From the NCBI GenBank assembly GCA_007120685.1, contig SKNG01000111.1:1-6314 (forward strand): DNA of 6,314 bases, written 5' to 3'. The translations under genes and the position numbers were made by a program. Origin of the DNA: Paracoccaceae bacterium (lineage in GTDB: Bacteria; Pseudomonadota; Alphaproteobacteria; Rhodobacterales; Rhodobacteraceae). Of this stretch, positions 5,712 through 6,314 are shown piece after piece. The notes beneath the pieces were generated by a model that saw only the letters and a program-made list of their open reading frames with translations, had not been told where the DNA came from and ran no database searches. Within the stretch, counting starts at the first letter, position 1. Every line of letters starts with the position of its first letter.

Positions 5712-6314
5712 ATGCCCGGCACCACCCACTCCCGCCGCGCCACCCGTGCCCTGGCCGCCCTGACCGAGGCCGACCCGGCGCTGGCGGCGCTGGCGCTGTG
5801 GTGCCGGCACCGCGACGCCGAGGGGCTGGACGCCCCGGCCGAAACCGAGGGCCAGACCATCCGATACGGCCCCAGCTTCGAGGCGCTGGCCGCGCATGAA
5901 CAGATCGGCCTGGCAGGCCATCACGTCCTACATGTGGCGCTGCAGCATTCGCCGCGCATGGCGCAGATGGCGCTGCGGCTGGGCGAGGGCTTCCAGCCGG
6001 ACCTGTGGCAGATCGCCAGCGATGCCATCGTCAACCAGGCGATCCTGGCCGCCGGCCACGCCCTGCCCCGCCCGGCGCTGACCCTGACCGGCCTCTTGGG
6101 CCAGGTGACCGGCAAGCCCGAAACCCCCACCGCCGCGCTGGCAGAATGGGATTGCGAGCGGCTCTATCACCGGCTTGCGGGTTCGGCCGAAGGGATGGGC
6201 CGCGCCCGCCGCCACGCCGCCGATCAGGCCGTGATTCGCGACCTGCGCCCCGCAGGCGGCGCGGCCGAGGCCGACAGCGACGCCGCCGCCGAGGGGGCGG
6301 GCGAGGCGCAGGCC
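5712..6314 (+). CDS. VWA-like protein with DUF2201-type putative metallopeptidase domain (3' end outside window)
   Basis: The frame is open for 201 codons from ATG 5712 to the window edge. Residues about 12-175 match the N-terminal putative metallopeptidase domain of DUF2201 proteins as I remember the family. They include LAGHHVLHVALQH (67-79), with His70, His74 and His79 spaced like an HExxH-plus-His zinc site, then WQIASDAIVNQAIL (99-112), where Asp104 and Asn108 are the conserved type of residues. Residue 71 is His instead of the expected Glu, so proteolysis is doubtful. From about 183 the sequence becomes an acidic Ala/Glu/Asp linker, as expected before the C-terminal VWA-like domain, which would lie beyond the window. 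Such proteins are commonly encoded beside a MoxR-type ATPase, as here, with a 146-base gap containing a palindrome. The biological role of the pair is not established. Family assignment is fairly sure; activity is uncertain. Confidence 0.8.
   Translation, partial: MPGTTHSRRATRALAALTEADPALAALALWCRHRDAEGLDAPAETEGQTIRYGPSFEALAAHEQIGLAGHHVLHVALQHSPRMAQMALRLGEGFQPDLWQIASDAIVNQAILAAGHALPRPALTLTGLLGQVTGKPETPTAALAEWDCERLYHRLAGSAEGMGRARRHAADQAVIRDLRPAGGAAEADSDAAAEGAGEAQA

Overview
The window is very GC-rich. Its coding regions strongly prefer G or C at the third codon position, and the protein families and a probable CtrA box fit an alphaproteobacterium. Rhodobacterales (Paracoccus/Rhodobacter-like) is my best guess, inferred from style and family content rather than from a marker gene. 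All recognisable genes lie on the + strand.

Layout: (1) Positions 1-163 hold a short open frame that may be the tail of an upstream gene, then the leader of a lipoprotein gene. (2) 164-904 encodes an M48-family zinc metalloprotease with a lipoprotein signal. (3) 905-1306 is a 402-base stretch with no convincing gene. Near its end is an AT-rich island with a perfect TTAA-N7-TTAA motif, the CtrA full site of alphaproteobacteria. (4) 1307-3481 encodes a hybrid sensor histidine kinase: about seven membrane helices, then the kinase core, then a receiver domain. Its last ~75 codons are low-complexity and run 61 bases into the next gene. (5) 3421-3750 encodes an EmrE-like small multidrug resistance transporter, followed after 6 bases by a YitT-family membrane protein (3757-4356). 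(6) 4453-5565 encodes a MoxR-type AAA+ ATPase, and 5712 to the window edge encodes the N-terminal part of a VWA-like, DUF2201-type putative metallopeptidase.

How the genes may work together: the kinase, SMR and YitT genes are packed tightly enough to be co-transcribed, and a CtrA site ahead of the kinase would tie the kinase, and perhaps the transporters, to the CtrA network. The ATPase plus metallopeptidase-like/VWA gene forms a second unit of the MoxR-VWA type: an AAA+ motor beside a partner that normally carries a metal-binding VWA-like domain. This is the least understood part of the window. Its partner gene has a histidine where the catalytic glutamate of an HExxH motif would be, and a long perfect palindrome lies between the two genes. 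A second perfect inverted repeat sits just upstream of the ATPase start and could be an operator.

No RNA genes, CRISPR arrays, insertion sequences or convincing U-tract terminators were seen.
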